A stretch of DNA of 64,000 nt from Athripsodes cinereus (lineage: Eukaryota > Arthropoda > Insecta > Trichoptera > Leptoceridae): positions 2,108,001-2,172,000 of the forward strand of contig OX388310.1 in assembly GCA_947579605.1 (NCBI GenBank), in the 5' to 3' direction. Position 1 is the first letter of the stretch. Each line of letters begins with the position of its first letter. Below the pieces are notes generated by a model. The model saw only the letters and a program-made list of their open reading frames with translations. It was not told the origin of the DNA and did no database searches. The position numbers were made by a program, and so were the translations under genes. Below are positions 42,240 to 52,929 of the stretch, in pieces.

Positions 42240-42510
42240 CATCGCCCTCAATGCTCATCTCGGGAGCACAGGGCAGAAACCAGCCTCCTCCATTCAGAGC
42301 GACTCTGTACCAATTGCCTTACCTTTTCCCACGACATTCCCTGCACTTGATGTAGTTGTCCTATGAATGGTGTATTGTCAAAGAGAAACGCCTGGACTGA
42401 CAGAACCCTTGAAGACGGAAGAACAGTGCTCTTTTTGGCCAACTATCATTGGGCATTCTCAGAACATGACCCAGCCAGGACCTTCGTCTGTCTTCGTATG
42501 GTAGTATTAA
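42240..42510 (-). mobile_element. LINE C-terminal fragment, same family as 31.2-31.7 kb
   Basis: Minus-strand pieces RRSWLGHVLRMPNDSWPKRA and LFFRLQGF, then in another frame QGMSWEKVRQLVQSRSEWRR and LVSALCSRDE. The two frames show a frameshift near 42380. (CAT)n at 42234 is the reverse of the (GAT)n tail. Confidence 0.78.
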
Positions 42511-42974
42511 ATTTATGATACAAGAGGTAAGTTTACGTTTATTCACAATATGTTATTTGCTCGTATCGTTTTTACACTAACTTATAAGTTAGTATACTGT
42601 ATAGTATACAGTATACTGAACCACCGTAGTTTCATAGAATTACCGAGATGCGCCTCCGTCGCCTTCACAGCATAGACCAAGTTTCACCTACCTGAAGAAT
42701 ATCTGAAGGGCTACTCGCAACGCCGCACCATCTTAATCTAATATTTTATCTAGAACCTTCTTCTCTTTTCATGAGTGGCATTATAGCAACCGCCAACGTC
42801 GACTATTACACGTAAGCCTTCCTGTACTGCAACTCTTTGGATTCTATCTTAATACCATAAAAACATCATATTGACTGTTTTGAAAATAGGCTATTTAGAC
42901 TCAACAGTACAAAAAATATCATGGAAATTTGGGAGTTTTACAGATTTGAAAAACCTCAAGAAAATAATATAAAT
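42511..42974. other. Unassigned DNA
   Basis: Contains a TATACTGTATAGTATACAGT near-palindrome at about 42593. No gene. Confidence 0.4.
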
Positions 42975-43130
42975 GAGTTCGTCGGTAGCCTGGAGGAAGA
43001 GTCTCGACCTCATATAGGTATAAGAGGAGCGCAGTTCAATCGCAGGTGCCGGCAAACTCCCATTTCACAAATCAAGCTTTTAGCTTTCTTTATAGCTTAA
43101 ACCCAAATACATATTTATTTTTTTTAATTA
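42975..43130 (+). repeat. tRNA-derived SINE (family T1), diverged
   Basis: GAGTTCGTCGGTAGCCTGGA, then a decayed B box (AGTTCAATCGCAGGTGCCGG), CAAGCTTTTAGC and AAACCCAAATACATATTTAT. Confidence 0.7.
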
Positions 43131-43396
43131 AAATATACCTAAATGTATGAACTTAACATAACACAAATAGTTTTTTAGATAATTTTGAAGAAGAAAAATA
43201 TGTATTCTTCAATTATACAAAAAGGAAACAAAAAGTTAATTAATAAGGTAAGCTTTCTGCAGGGAAGGCAGGGAAATGTGTGAGTGAAATATTAAATAAA
43301 AGCCTCATTGCGAGTTACCATCTAGGATAAGGTATAAGTACTGCGTAACTAGACTAGGTATCATAGACATATTATATTATAGACTAGAAACTTAAA

Positions 43397-43425
43397 CAAA
43401 AAAAAAAAAAAAAAAAAAAAAAACA
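43397..43425 (+). repeat. Long poly-A tract
   Basis: An uninterrupted run of about 26-29 A bases. It could be the tail of a retroposed sequence lying to its left, though none is recognised. Confidence 0.7.
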
Positions 43426-43469
43426 AAAGAGTTGTATTGGGCCCTAAATATTTTATACCGAATATGCAT

Positions 43470-43665
43470 CTCGGAATATTCGGAAGCCAGCAGAACAGCA
43501 ACATGCAAGTTGTCCTGTCCGTGACAATAAAAAAGCTTAATCAGGATAGGTGGCAAACCTCGTCGCTGAATTTAAGATGTAAAATAATTTTATATTTCCA
43601 AAGACCTGCCTTTAAAAGGACACTTTTAAACTTACGGAAAAGAGTGGAGGAAGACCAATTCTTAA
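43470..43665 (-). repeat. Family A repeat lacking its 3' tail
   Basis: GAAGCCAGCAGAACAGCAAC, GGATAGGTGGCAAACCTCGT, CGCTGAATTTAAGATGTAAA, AGAGTGGAGGAAGACCAATT. The 98-codon frame across it is not a gene. Confidence 0.7.
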
Positions 43666-43739
43666 ACACAAAACGTCCATTGTTATTAAAAGCCATCATC
43701 AATATATGTATTTTGTATCCACATACTTTTTAAATGCAT

Positions 43740-43835
43740 CTACAACGAGGAAGATGTATGTATGTAGAAGTCGATGTGCGAAACGAAATAATTGCGACCG
43801 TACGATTTGATTGGCCGCATATTTATTTTTCATCT
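43740..43835 (-). repeat. Family D fragment
   Basis: Reverse complement includes TATGCGGCCAATCAAATCG and GTCGCAATTATTTCG, comparable with the start of 17400-17600 and 60270-60490. Confidence 0.35.
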
Positions 43836-44254
43836 ATTTTTCTGTCTACTTTGATTACCTGTTTATTATGGTTTATAACATAATTTCTGTTTTATATTAG
43901 TTTGGTTTGTTATTATCGTCTTATATTCATTATTTTTGATTTTGCCGTCTCTTCATAAATTAATTATTTATTGTAATTTAAATTATATATTCAAAATTAT
44001 AATTTGATTAACTTTTATTAAATATTTTTGAATAATTTATTTGTATTATGTTTAAATATCGTATCATTTTTGGATTGTGCATTGTTTTTTGTCGTGGTTA
44101 CTCTTGTCTTGTTGAATTTGCTTTTATGTACATTTTATGTCTATCATGCATATATTTATTTATTTATTCATTCGTTAACAGCTATTAATAAGCTTTTTTT
44201 ATACATTAAAAAAAAACATATCAAAAGATCCACAATCATAGATATCAATTTACA
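43836..44254. other. Unassigned AT-rich DNA
   Basis: The leucine/phenylalanine-rich 79-codon frame at 44028-44267 is a composition effect. No gene. Confidence 0.4.
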
Positions 44255-44312
44255 TATAGACATGTAAAAGGCTGACGCCGTATCCAATGAATAAAAAAAA
44301 ATCCTCTGAATT
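44255..44312 (+). repeat. LINE-type 3' tail (family E2)
   Basis: ACATGTAAAAGGCTGACGCC, GTATCCAATGAATAAAA. The same phrase occurs at 54272-54325 and, reversed, at 49755-49815. Confidence 0.5.
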
Positions 44313-44584
44313 TCTTGTCTATACTATAAAAGTCATTGGCTTTAGGTAAGATAGCTAACTACTGATATTATCTGCCATGACCACAAATTAATATGATATT
44401 CTACAGCTTTCTACTAACTTTCTGCTTGTTTGCTTGCTTGTTTATGCTCGTTGGTTTGCCTTGTTGTAAATGACAGCCACTTGAACTTGTATGATAGACT
44501 TTAAACCACATTTACGTATGTACCTACTACACACATAGATTCTCTTTTAGTAATCTATTGTTATTAAAAATATATAATTATCTC

Positions 44585-44650
44585 TCCCTCTTCTTTTCTG
44601 CAGTCCATATTCATCCACTGCTGAATATAGGCCTTTTCAGAAACACGTCA
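44585..44650 (-). mobile_element. Short LINE C-terminal scrap
   Basis: CAGTCCATATTCATCCACTG and CTGAATATAGGCCTTTTCAG resemble the antisense end at 50718-50830 (GTCCACTGCTGAAAATAAGC). Confidence 0.4.
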
Positions 44651-44666
44651 TTTATGTTAATTCACT

Positions 44667-45358
44667 AGGGCCAATTCTGAATCTTAATGAACTAACTAAC
44701 TAAAAAGTTGATTAATATTAGTTATTATGTAGTATTCAGCATTAGTTATGAACTATAAACAACTATAAACTCGAGAACCACCAAGTGCAAACGGTAAAAT
44801 CTATGGGACAAACTAATATTAGTCAGTGATGCCGCATTACAAAATGTTTTTCACGTTCCGATTTACACTTCTGGCAACAATTTAATAGTTTTCGCGCGTG
44901 ATAATTGTGAAATGTCAGATTTGCCGATATATTTTGGCGTTCGTATTTGCGTCGGTGGTGGTGTAATTTTACAATTTATGCATGCTAAGAGTTGCCCTGA
45001 AAATATAAATTTTTACTTTTAATTGAAAAAACAACTTAACACTTCCAAAATATAGCAATATTCTGCGGTAAAATGACAGCAACTAATAATATTCGCACAT
45101 TAAAAGTTGCGAATAAAATTCTGCCAAATTCAACTTATTTTAGTCGTCGGCTGTCAACTAAAATTTCATTCTGAATACGAAATCCATAGATTCTCGAAAT
45201 TTATAGTTGTACTAAGGTGTCAAAATGAACTAATGAACTAAATTAGTATGGAAAACTGTGAATACGAATTAGAACTAATTATCATGACTCGACTATCTTC
45301 TCACACTTAGTTGACTTAGTTAGTGCAACTAAACTATTTTATGATTCAGAATTGGCCA
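44667..45358. mobile_element. Non-autonomous DNA transposon with short inverted ends
   Basis: Left end GGCCAATTCTGAATCTTAAT, right end (reverse complement) GGCCAATTCTGAATCATAAA; subterminal AACTAACTAACTAA versus TTGCACTAACTAAG also pair. TA flanks both ends. About 690 bp with no long frame. The TA flank would fit Tc1/mariner-driven mobility; this is inference. Confidence 0.6.
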
Positions 45359-45389
45359 TACTGTGTCCGTGTTTAGGTAGTAGAAGTCC

Positions 45390-45535
45390 TTAATGAAATA
45401 AATAAACAAATGTATTATTCTATTATTCGATTTATTCATGAGAGCGACGTCTTTCTTAGATTGACAATGTCCTATCACCACTAAAGACGTCTCTCTCTCG
45501 TGAATAGTAGAGTAAAACATTTGTTTTATTTACCT
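45390..45535. mobile_element. Family M MITE
   Basis: Inverted arms: AAATAAACAAATGTATTATT...GAGAGCGACGTCTTT against AAAGACGTCTCTCTCTCGTG...AAAACATTTGTTTTATTTA. The spacer TTAGATTGACAATGTCCTAT is shared with 47350. Confidence 0.65.
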
Positions 45536-45539
45536 ACTT

Positions 45540-46110
45540 AATTATTTTTTCTTCTTCTTTGTTGTCGGTCCCTCAGTGCTGAGGATCGTGACCATCATTT
45601 GTATAGGTGTGGACAAAATGCTTCCAGCGACTTCGATCCTCCGCTCTTCGTAGCGCCTCTTGCAAGGTCCCCCCCGTTGCCCCCTTCACCAGCTCACTCC
45701 ATCTCATTGGTGCGCGCCCCTAACTCTATTGCCCTCTACACTTCCAGTCAAAATAAGTCTCACCAGGTTGTCTGGTCCTCTCCGTGCGATGTGCCCAAAG
45801 TACTGCAGGACACGGCGCATGCATATGGTGGACAATCGTTCCATTATTTTAAGGTCATCGAGGATGGACGAATTTGTTCTATGTGCTGTCTACGGTATGC
45901 GCAGTAGACGCCTCCAACACAACATTTCGAAGGCATCTATTCTAGATCGTTCTCGAGATTTGATTGACCAGGTTTCGGCTGCATATAAGAATATGGAAAA
46001 GACTAGTGACTTTACCAGTCTGATCTTCGTAGGCAGATTTATGTTTCTATTTTTCCATATCTTGTCCAAGTTTGTCATTATTTTTTCTATTTGTACAGTC
46101 ATAATCATTA
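45540..46110 (-). mobile_element. LINE RT C-terminal fragment (BovB/RTE-like family 3)
   Basis: The minus strand gives RLVKSLVFSIFLYAAETWSI, IDAFEMLCWRRLLRIP, then in a shifted frame VLQYFGHIARR, LTGSVEGNRVRGAPMRWSEL and EDRSRWKHFV. This is thumb and C-terminal sequence of a non-LTR retrotransposon with at least one frameshift around 45885. Confidence 0.75.
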
Positions 46111-46785
46111 TACACCAGTGTTAAAAAAACAATACAAAATTAAAAATACTAGAGCAATATGCAGCAGCGAGATTACCACCATCAAGTGATTTTTTTCATC
46201 TAACCACGAATTTATAACGCCACACCAGTCGATATATATATCGACTCTCCAGATCCACAAACTAATAACTCGAAATTCTAGTACTCCAAAATATGACACG
46301 TTAAATTTTCTCAAAACAAATAATGTGCTTATAATAGAAATTATTAAAATTTTAGAGACTTTAGTTTGTGGAATTAAAAGAATATCACTTTCTATGTTTA
46401 ATAAGCAAAAGTATTTAACGATTCTAGTTGTTGATCTATGCAAAAGGATAGTAAATTTAATGTTATGTCGTTTGGCAATTCCTTCAAATCGATAAATTAC
46501 AGAAAAAAATAGATTTAAGTATTCTGTTCTAAAAATTCCACGATGAAATCTTTTTTTATTCTGGGGCCACACGGTAAATATAATATATACCTACATCATT
46601 ATGACATTTCCCAAAAGTGAGGGAACCAATGATATAGCTACAGTAAATATTCATTCTATCATTTGATGGTAGTAGTGTAGTGTTTGATTATTTTTTCTTT
46701 TTTTGATTATACTCCTAATATTTTTTCATGTCATGTTATGCTATTAAATATTTAAAAAGACGTTATTGTATGTTTATATGTATAC
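46111..46785. other. Unassigned DNA
   Basis: A 154-codon minus-strand frame (46108-46572) is rich in Ile/Leu/Phe/Ser and shows no recognisable domain. It probably reflects AT-rich composition. Confidence 0.35.
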
Positions 46786-46786
46786 C

Positions 46787-47098
46787 GCCGCTCAATAATT
46801 AAGTTAGCCAGCTAACGAAACGGCTAGGTGGCTATTTTTATCCGGCATTCAGTTGAATGCCTTGCCGTTTCGTTGATTCACAACGGCGCGCCAATCGATT
46901 AACATTCTGCTTGATCCAAGTTAGGCCAATTGTTGAAATTTAGTTTGTTTATTTAGCACTGTGGCGCTAGGATTGTAAAACGTTGCGTTAAACAATACGA
47001 CTAGACTTATGTTAGCCATTCAATTGAATGCCGGTGTTTGAATAATCGCCTGGCTATTCGGTTAATTGGCGAATTCAACTCGCGAGCGGCAACGTAAC
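46787..47098. mobile_element. MITE with ~80-bp diverged inverted termini
   Basis: Left CCGCTCAATAATTAAGTTAG, ACGGCTAGGTGGCTATTTTT, CCGGCATTCAGTTGAATGCC. The right end reversed gives CCGCTCGCGAGTTGAATTC, ATAGCCAGGCGATTATTC, CCGGCATTCAATTGAATGG. Each terminus ends in a GGCATTCA.TTGAATGCC palindrome. GC-richer than its surroundings. Confidence 0.65.
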
Positions 47099-47339
47099 TA
47101 TACTGAAGTTGAATAATCTTATGAATTATGTCATTATTGATGTTTTTGTAGATATGTACTTATTATTGGTTTTGGATTATATTATTTTCGTAGCATTATT
47201 ACTGTACAACTAAATGTCGTACCAAAGTATACATATTTTAAGGAGGACACCTTTCTTTCTTTATACAATTGTATTTTCATGAGTACCTACTTTGGTAACC
47301 TCTATGTCAAAGTTGTATCAAAAAGTTCTCGAACTTAAG

Positions 47340-47475
47340 TAAATCCCAGATTGACAATGTCCTAACAAGACGAAAGACGCCTCTCTCGTTAAATTAAATA
47401 TATAGTAGAATAAAACATTTGTTTTATTTATTTCGCTATGGAATTCTATTACCTATACACCGACACAGTGAATGA
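47340..47475. mobile_element. Family M MITE, half copy
   Basis: AGATTGACAATGTCCTAACA, GACGAAAGACGCCTCTCTCG, AGTAGAATAAAACATTTGTT, ATGGAATTCTATTACCTATA and CACCGACACAGTG. Only one arm is present. Confidence 0.6.
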
Positions 47476-47689
47476 AAAGAAAATATTATTGTTTTTCTGA
47501 TATCCTTTCGTTTTAAAATGACTACAATATCAAATTTTATATGAATCTGTATAGTGAAAGTTAAAGACTAATTAAATTGCAGTTTTTATTTGGATGTTTA
47601 TTAATTTCAAAAATAAAAATTATTCAAAACGCCCTATGTTAACTTGATTTTAAATATGCTTTGTTTATTCTTTTTATACATATATACCA

Positions 47690-48045
47690 TCACGCCGCTT
47701 CCCTCATTGGGTAGGCAGAAAGGATCGAAAGCCACTTCTTCCTATCCTTGCACACGCATTTCGTTTCCATCACATCCATGCGATTCCTCACACATTCTCT
47801 TATATTCATTGTACCTAATCAGCAGTCAGCACGTGTCCGTCTTATAAAATTTAATCTACATGACCTAGCAATTTGATCCTCAACCGGTTACCGTTCTCTG
47901 AGTAGGTGCCCTTTCTCTCTGTCATGTTTATATTTTTTGTCCCTCTGTCCACATTTATTATTTACACATGCCCAAGCCAATACTAACTTATTAACATTTT
48001 AGTTTTCACACCAACTTTCATTCCACATTCTTTTCATTTTTATAG
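47690..48045 (-). mobile_element. Degenerate RTE-type LINE fragment
   Basis: ATCACGCCGCTTCCCTCATT, GGGTAGGCAGAAAGGATCGA, CCATGCGATTCCTCACACAT and CAGCACGTGTCCGTCTTATA follow the antisense RTE order. Confidence 0.6.
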
Positions 48046-48059
48046 CTCATTTATAAACA

Positions 48060-48135
48060 ATATTTTTTTTTATTTATTTTATTAATTAATTTATATCAAT
48101 GGAGCCTTTTGCACGTAAATGAAACAGTTCAATAG
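48060..48135 (-). repeat. Possible LINE 3' tail
   Basis: TTTTTTTTATTTATTTTATT then AATGGAGCCTTTTGCACGTA, reading as ...AAAAGGCTCC...AATAAATAAA on the minus strand. Confidence 0.35.
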
Positions 48136-48839
48136 AAAACAAAACAGAAACAGACGCAAGGCGCAACAATCAGAAAATCACAAGTCAGGAATACATTTTT
48201 GCATAAATTTTGAGTAATCGATATAAGAGAGTCAATAAAATTAAATAACGCAAAATAGAAGAATTCAATTGAAAACAAAAGGTCAACGTAAAATGAATTT
48301 CATTAAATATGTCAAAACAAGCAAACAAGCATGAATATGTCAAAAATATTTTTCATTTTTTTACAAGTTTTATTACAAGATTTCTCTATGCCTTTTATTA
48401 GTCCAGTTATTTTTTGAACGGCTACCATTTGTTATATTTATTTTAACAGCTATTATATCTTCAGAAAGCCAAGGACCTGTCACAGAGCGATATTAATCAA
48501 ACTTTCTTGAATAATTCATTGATTCCTCCAAACACTTCTAATAATATTATTACCTACATACATACCTACTCATTCATAACTATTATATTTTTATTTTGTA
48601 CTAGCTATAAAGTCAGCTTCGTGCAGGCAACACACATGAAATTGATAAAAAAAATGCAATGTAGATATTGTGAGCCACCATTTTGCAAATTAACGATTTA
48701 TGCGTTAATTGTAATGCAATGTGAAGACTTCTTTCAATTTTGTATTTCGATCATTTATAGAAATAGACTCTTAATAAAATGATGCTTGGTAAACTTAATT
48801 TTCACATTTCTTTGTGTTTAACATTACACCACTGGGTAA
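48136..48839. other. Unassigned AT-rich DNA
   Basis: A 91-codon frame (48507-48782) has no recognised domain. Confidence 0.35.
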
Positions 48840-48963
48840 CTAGACAAATTGCATTTGGCGATCGACTACGAACGAACTTTTCGACAATGTACGATAACAT
48901 TATTTATTAGGAACATTGTCGAAAAGTTCGTTTGTAGTCGATCGCCAAATGCAATTTGTCTAG
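48840..48963. repeat. Long near-perfect hairpin
   Basis: A 51-bp left arm (48840-48890, CTAGACAAATTGCATTTGGC...) pairs with 48913-48963 with a single mismatch around a 22-base loop. It may be a MITE, a snap-back duplication or a hairpin-RNA source; no TA or other clear flank duplication was read. Confidence 0.85.
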
Positions 48964-49324
48964 GTACGCTGGTCAAAGCAAAGCTGTTAATAGAAGAACA
49001 GTATCGTTCTCTGGCGCCATCTAGTGCTTCAGTTTGTCAATCAATGATAGATCGTCTTCAGTCTCGAACACAATCTAATAGATGATTGCCGTTAGTTGAC
49101 ATGACGTGTACTCAATAGATGTCAAACATAATGGTTTGAAATAGGAATGGGTGGATTGGTGAATGGATCATGAGTAAAATGCACTTTAACCAACCCATGC
49201 CGATTCGTAAGCATTTGAACACTTTTTTTGTTTCCCATTTAAGGGAGTTTGCACAATCTGTTGGTTATGAAGATAAGGTGTCTGATTGATAATATTATTT
49301 AAAGATATTCTTACATCCTTCGAA
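48964..49324. other. Unassigned DNA
   Basis: The 78-codon frame 48849-49085 crosses the hairpin and is not supported as a gene. Contains GGCGCCATCTAGTGCTTCAG at 49012. Confidence 0.35.
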
Positions 49325-49470
49325 TTTATTATTTATTTATTCATTCTTTGCTGTACATTGATCACGAAACAAATAATTTTATGGAGAAATGCGTTCAAAT
49401 TAAATAAATCAGTATTCAGTAGAGACGAGTTTATCACAAAAGTGCGATTTCTTCCAACTAACTCAAATTA
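49325..49470 (-). repeat. LINE-type 3' tail (family E1)
   Basis: ATTTATTTATTCATTCTTTG, CTGTACATTGATCACGAAAC, GACGAGTTTATCACAAAAGT and GCGATTTCTTCCAACTAACT. Confidence 0.55.
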
Positions 49471-49484
49471 TCGATAATACTCAT

Positions 49485-49605
49485 CCATCCATCCATCACG
49501 GCATCTCCATCAAGTGGGGTAGCCAGCGGAACAACTGCTGTTAATAAACATTCAAATCGTCTTCTCCATGCTAATTTAAACATACACTGCATCCATTTTT
49601 TATTA
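49485..49605 (-). repeat. Family A fragment
   Basis: (CATC)n, CACGGCATCTCCATCAAGTG, GGGTAGCCAGCGGAACAACT, GTCTTCTCCATGCTAATTTA. Confidence 0.6.
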
Positions 49606-49754
49606 ATTTATTATAAGGTTTTAGCTTTCTTTTTTTTATTTTTGCTAACTTCAAAAACTCTATTGTTTTGTATCTCATTTGTATTTCTGCCACAACACAG
49701 CCCTATGGCTAGTGTGGAAGACATTTTTTTGTGATTGTATTAAGTATATTCAAC

Positions 49755-50380
49755 TGTATTATTTATTTATTTAAACATACACGGCAACAAGCCTTTTACA
49801 TGTTAACAAAATACATATGTAGTAGACACAACAATGACATAACAATATATTAAATAATTTATAGTGTCGAAGATCAAACAGTAATCAGGGAATACTATAA
49901 TAACAATTGAAATAATAAACAAAAGAAATAAAATAAAAAAAATATCATTATAAAATCAATAGATGCATTATAAATTTTAAAATTATTCAATAAATCAAAA
50001 TGAAAGAAGTCAATAACCACATAACAATAATAATTTTATAATATGATAATAATAATAAAATAATAATAATAATAATAATAATAGATAAAAACAATAATAA
50101 TAATTAAAGGAATTCAAATTTGAATTACAAATTAAAACAAATTCGTGAATAATAATACAATAATCAATTTAAAATATAAAATATACCTTTGTATAATAAT
50201 ATTAAAAAATAAATAAAATCAATATACGATAAATGGGATAACTGTTAATAAAAATAAATAGAATAATGAATATAATAATACAATAATAATAATAGATATA
50301 ATGTCAATAATATAATAATAATAGATAATATGTCAATAAATAAAATGTATATAGAATGTCAAAACAAAAACTTAACGAGA
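49755..50380 (-). repeat. LINE-type 3' tail (E2) plus (AAT)n-rich DNA
   Basis: TTATTTATTTATTTAAACAT, CACGGCAACAAGCCTTTTAC and ATGTTAACAAAATACATATG are the reversed E2 tail. The rest is A/T-rich with (AATA)n and (AAT)n runs, plausibly a degenerate 3' UTR. Confidence 0.45.
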
Positions 50381-50717
50381 ATGAAATGCACGAAACAATT
50401 ATTTTAATAGTCCAAAAATGTCACGACTGCCCAATGTCATTCAACATTTGTAAAAAATGTATTACGTCAGCCTTATACTTGTGAAAACTGTCGGCAAATA
50501 TGTCTGTAAAATTTCCCACCATATTCCCCAGTCTGTGCAATCTCGGTATCGGAGAATGATAAATATAGTTGGTGCGAGCTTTACACTCATTAAACGTTAC
50601 ACATTATAATGAAAATGTAAAGACGATATTATTGTTTGAATAAATTATTATTATTTGTGGATGATTCTAAATATCCTATAGGTGGAACAGTCAGAAAACT
50701 TACATAGACACATTTAT
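50381..50717. other. Unassigned DNA
   Basis: No gene recognised. Confidence 0.35.
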
Positions 50718-50850
50718 TACTTACTTACTTATGCAGCTATTCTTGTCCACTGCTGAAAATAAGCCTCACCTATATGTCTCCAGGCATCTTTGTCCTGAAC
50801 TTTCTGCAACCAGTCACCAGCGATTCTTCTAATGTCATTAAACCATCGTG
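50718..50850 (-). mobile_element. LINE C-terminal fragment
   Basis: The minus strand reads RWFNDIRRIAGDWLQKVQDK and DAWRHIGEAYFQQWTRIAA, the R.W.DDI...AG..W...AQDR..W..L.EA ending of a LINE polyprotein. (TTAC)n at 50710 is its likely tail. Confidence 0.65.
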
Positions 50851-51167
50851 TGTGTTCACATATGTAACGCATACAAACATACGAACTCAAATATTTGTAC
50901 GGGTATAGCTTGTAAATGTGTTTTTCATTTGACATAGAAATTGGTTGGCTTTACACTACAAATTATAATAATCATAATACATATATTATGTAATAGTACC
51001 TATAGCAAATTGATTGATTGATATGAATTTGTCGTGTACATATTTATACTAAGTATGGCGTATAATAAAATATTTGAATTAATACTTTATAACCACTTCT
51101 TATCATTGCTTTGAAGACATTATCAAAATAAAATTATAACATGAACAATTGTTACTACATGTATAAC
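50851..51167. other. Unassigned DNA
   Basis: Nothing recognised. Confidence 0.35.
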
Positions 51168-51412
51168 TATATCATCACGGCATATCTTACAAACAGGGTA
51201 GCCAGCAAATCAGCTGCATGTTATAAACATGCAAGCCCTCCTCTCTTGAGACATTCAGGATATATGTATTATTATAATTATGTATTAATACTATAGATAT
51301 AACTACTACTACTATACCATCACGGCATATCCCACAAGTGGGGTAGCCAGTAGACCAACTGCATGTAAGAAACATGCAAACTATCCTCTTCGTGCCAATA
51401 TAAATTTAAAAT
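51168..51412 (-). repeat. Two family A 3' fragments in tandem
   Basis: First ATCATCACGGCATATCTTAC...CATGCAAGCCCTCC (51171-51262). Then (CTA)n ACCATCACGGCATATCCCAC...CATGCAAACTATCC (51301-51400). Confidence 0.7.
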
Positions 51413-51591
51413 ATATGTATATTAATATAAATTTAAAATATATGTATATAAATACTTTCTTCAAAAAATACATTCACAAAACTAGAGACAATACGTCACC
51501 AATATGGATACAATTATGTTGCAGCGGATTCACAATTAGGTTTCCCTGTATCGAAAAAAAATTATCGATTAAAAATAAGAACATTATAAAT

Positions 51592-51785
51592 GCAGCGAAG
51601 AGATTTGCCACCAATCCTGAATGTCTTCCTGAATGTTTTTTTTTTGCTATCGCGGAGAGGGCGATTCAGAGAAAAAATTACAATTAAATGAATAATGAAT
51701 GTCAAATAATAAGTTACTAAAGAATCTAGTAAATAAATTTAAAATAATTGGGTGACAAACCGCTGAATTGCAGATGCAAAATGTT
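51592..51785. repeat. Two small family A scraps, opposite orientations
   Basis: Plus: GCGAAGAGATTTGCCACCAA, TCCTGAATGTCTTC, ATCGCGGAGAGGGCGA. Minus: GGGTGACAAACCGCTGAATT (51750). Confidence 0.45.
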
Positions 51786-51955
51786 AAAATAGATATGATT
51801 TAAATTGTTTACAAAAAGAATAATATGAAATATATGTTATTTATAAAAAAAGGATATAAGCAAATTCAAAATAAAATTACCATAGGACATATTGTATAAT
51901 ATATTGTTGAATAAAAGATTCTATTGTAATTATGTTGAAGTTCGATGTTTTTATA

Positions 51956-52335
51956 TTTCATTTATAGTTTTTTGTATGGACATTGCATTATACCTACATC
52001 GCAAGGAGAGACATGTAGTGATTACATTACATTACTGTGTGCATTATCATTTCATTTATAGTTTTTTGTATGGACATTGCATTATACCTACATCGCAAGG
52101 AGAGACATGTAGTGATTACATTACATTACTGTGTGCATTATCATTTCATTTATAGTTTTTTTGTTTTAACATTGCATTATACCTACATCGCGAGGCGAGA
52201 CATGTAGTGGTTACATTACATTACTGTGTGCATTATCATTTCATTTATAGTTTCTTGTATTAACATTGTATTATACATAACTATGTATGTACATCGCGAG
52301 GCGAGACATGTAGTGATTACATTACATTAAATTAT
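51956..52335. repeat. 94-bp minisatellite, four copies
   Basis: Units start at 51956, 52050, 52144 and 52239 (TTTCATTTATAGTTTTTTGT). The first two are almost identical; the third and fourth carry CGCGAGGCGAGACATGTAGT in place of CGCAAGGAGAGACATGTAGT. The 87-codon frame through it is incidental. Confidence 0.9.
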
Positions 52336-52929
52336 ATATAAAATAAACACTGCGTACTTACTTATGTAAGGGTAGGTATTAAACATAGGTAGTCATGTGC
52401 ATAGTAAAAAGGGATTTCCTAAACAAGTTATATGTTTATGCCATCATAATAATAATTTTATCTCCTAACATAGTGGAAAACTCGGAAAATATTACATGTC
52501 TACCTACCACTACCGTTGTTCTTTAATATACGACGTTGCATGGATTAAATGAGCGAAATCGCTCTCTGTATGTATTTTGATTGTATTAATTTATTTGAGT
52601 TGTCGTTTAGTTTGACAATGACTATGTAAGTCGAAAACAGATAACTATTCCTACCTATTTTTAAATTTATTAAAATTCAAACAGAATTCAACAATTGATA
52701 AACTCGCCGTCTCTCTATATTGATTGTATGTAAAGAGTTGTCGTTTATTTTGATAATGACTTTGTAAGTCGAAACCAGGTTAGTGTACTTATCATCAAAA
52801 TAGAAGTAGTAAAACTCAAGCACCTTGTGTTTCCATATATTTATTGCGTTAAATTTTATTTTATTTCTTTGTAAATTTTCTTGTAAATTTATTTAAATGT
52901 TCCTATTGTCACTACTACCACTAGGTACT
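52336..52929. other. Unassigned DNA with a weak duplication
   Basis: AGTTGTCGTTTAGTTTGACA (52599) and AGTTGTCGTTTATTTTGATA (52736) begin two similar ~40-base stretches, each ending GTAAGTCGAAA. No gene. Confidence 0.4.

Noticed and set aside
43437..43733. 98-codon plus-strand frame
   Set aside because: Runs across an inverted family A repeat; similar pseudo-frames occur in other family A copies.
45599..46124. Plus-strand frames of 102 and 154 codons
   Set aside because: They are antisense to a clear LINE RT C-terminus on the minus strand.
46108..46572. 154-codon minus-strand frame as a membrane protein
   Set aside because: Composition is that of AT-rich DNA, with no motif or clear helix pattern beyond Ile/Leu/Phe richness. 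Kept only as unassigned DNA.
51956..52335. CRISPR array
   Set aside because: The repeats are contiguous 94-bp tandem units without unique spacers, in a eukaryotic setting.
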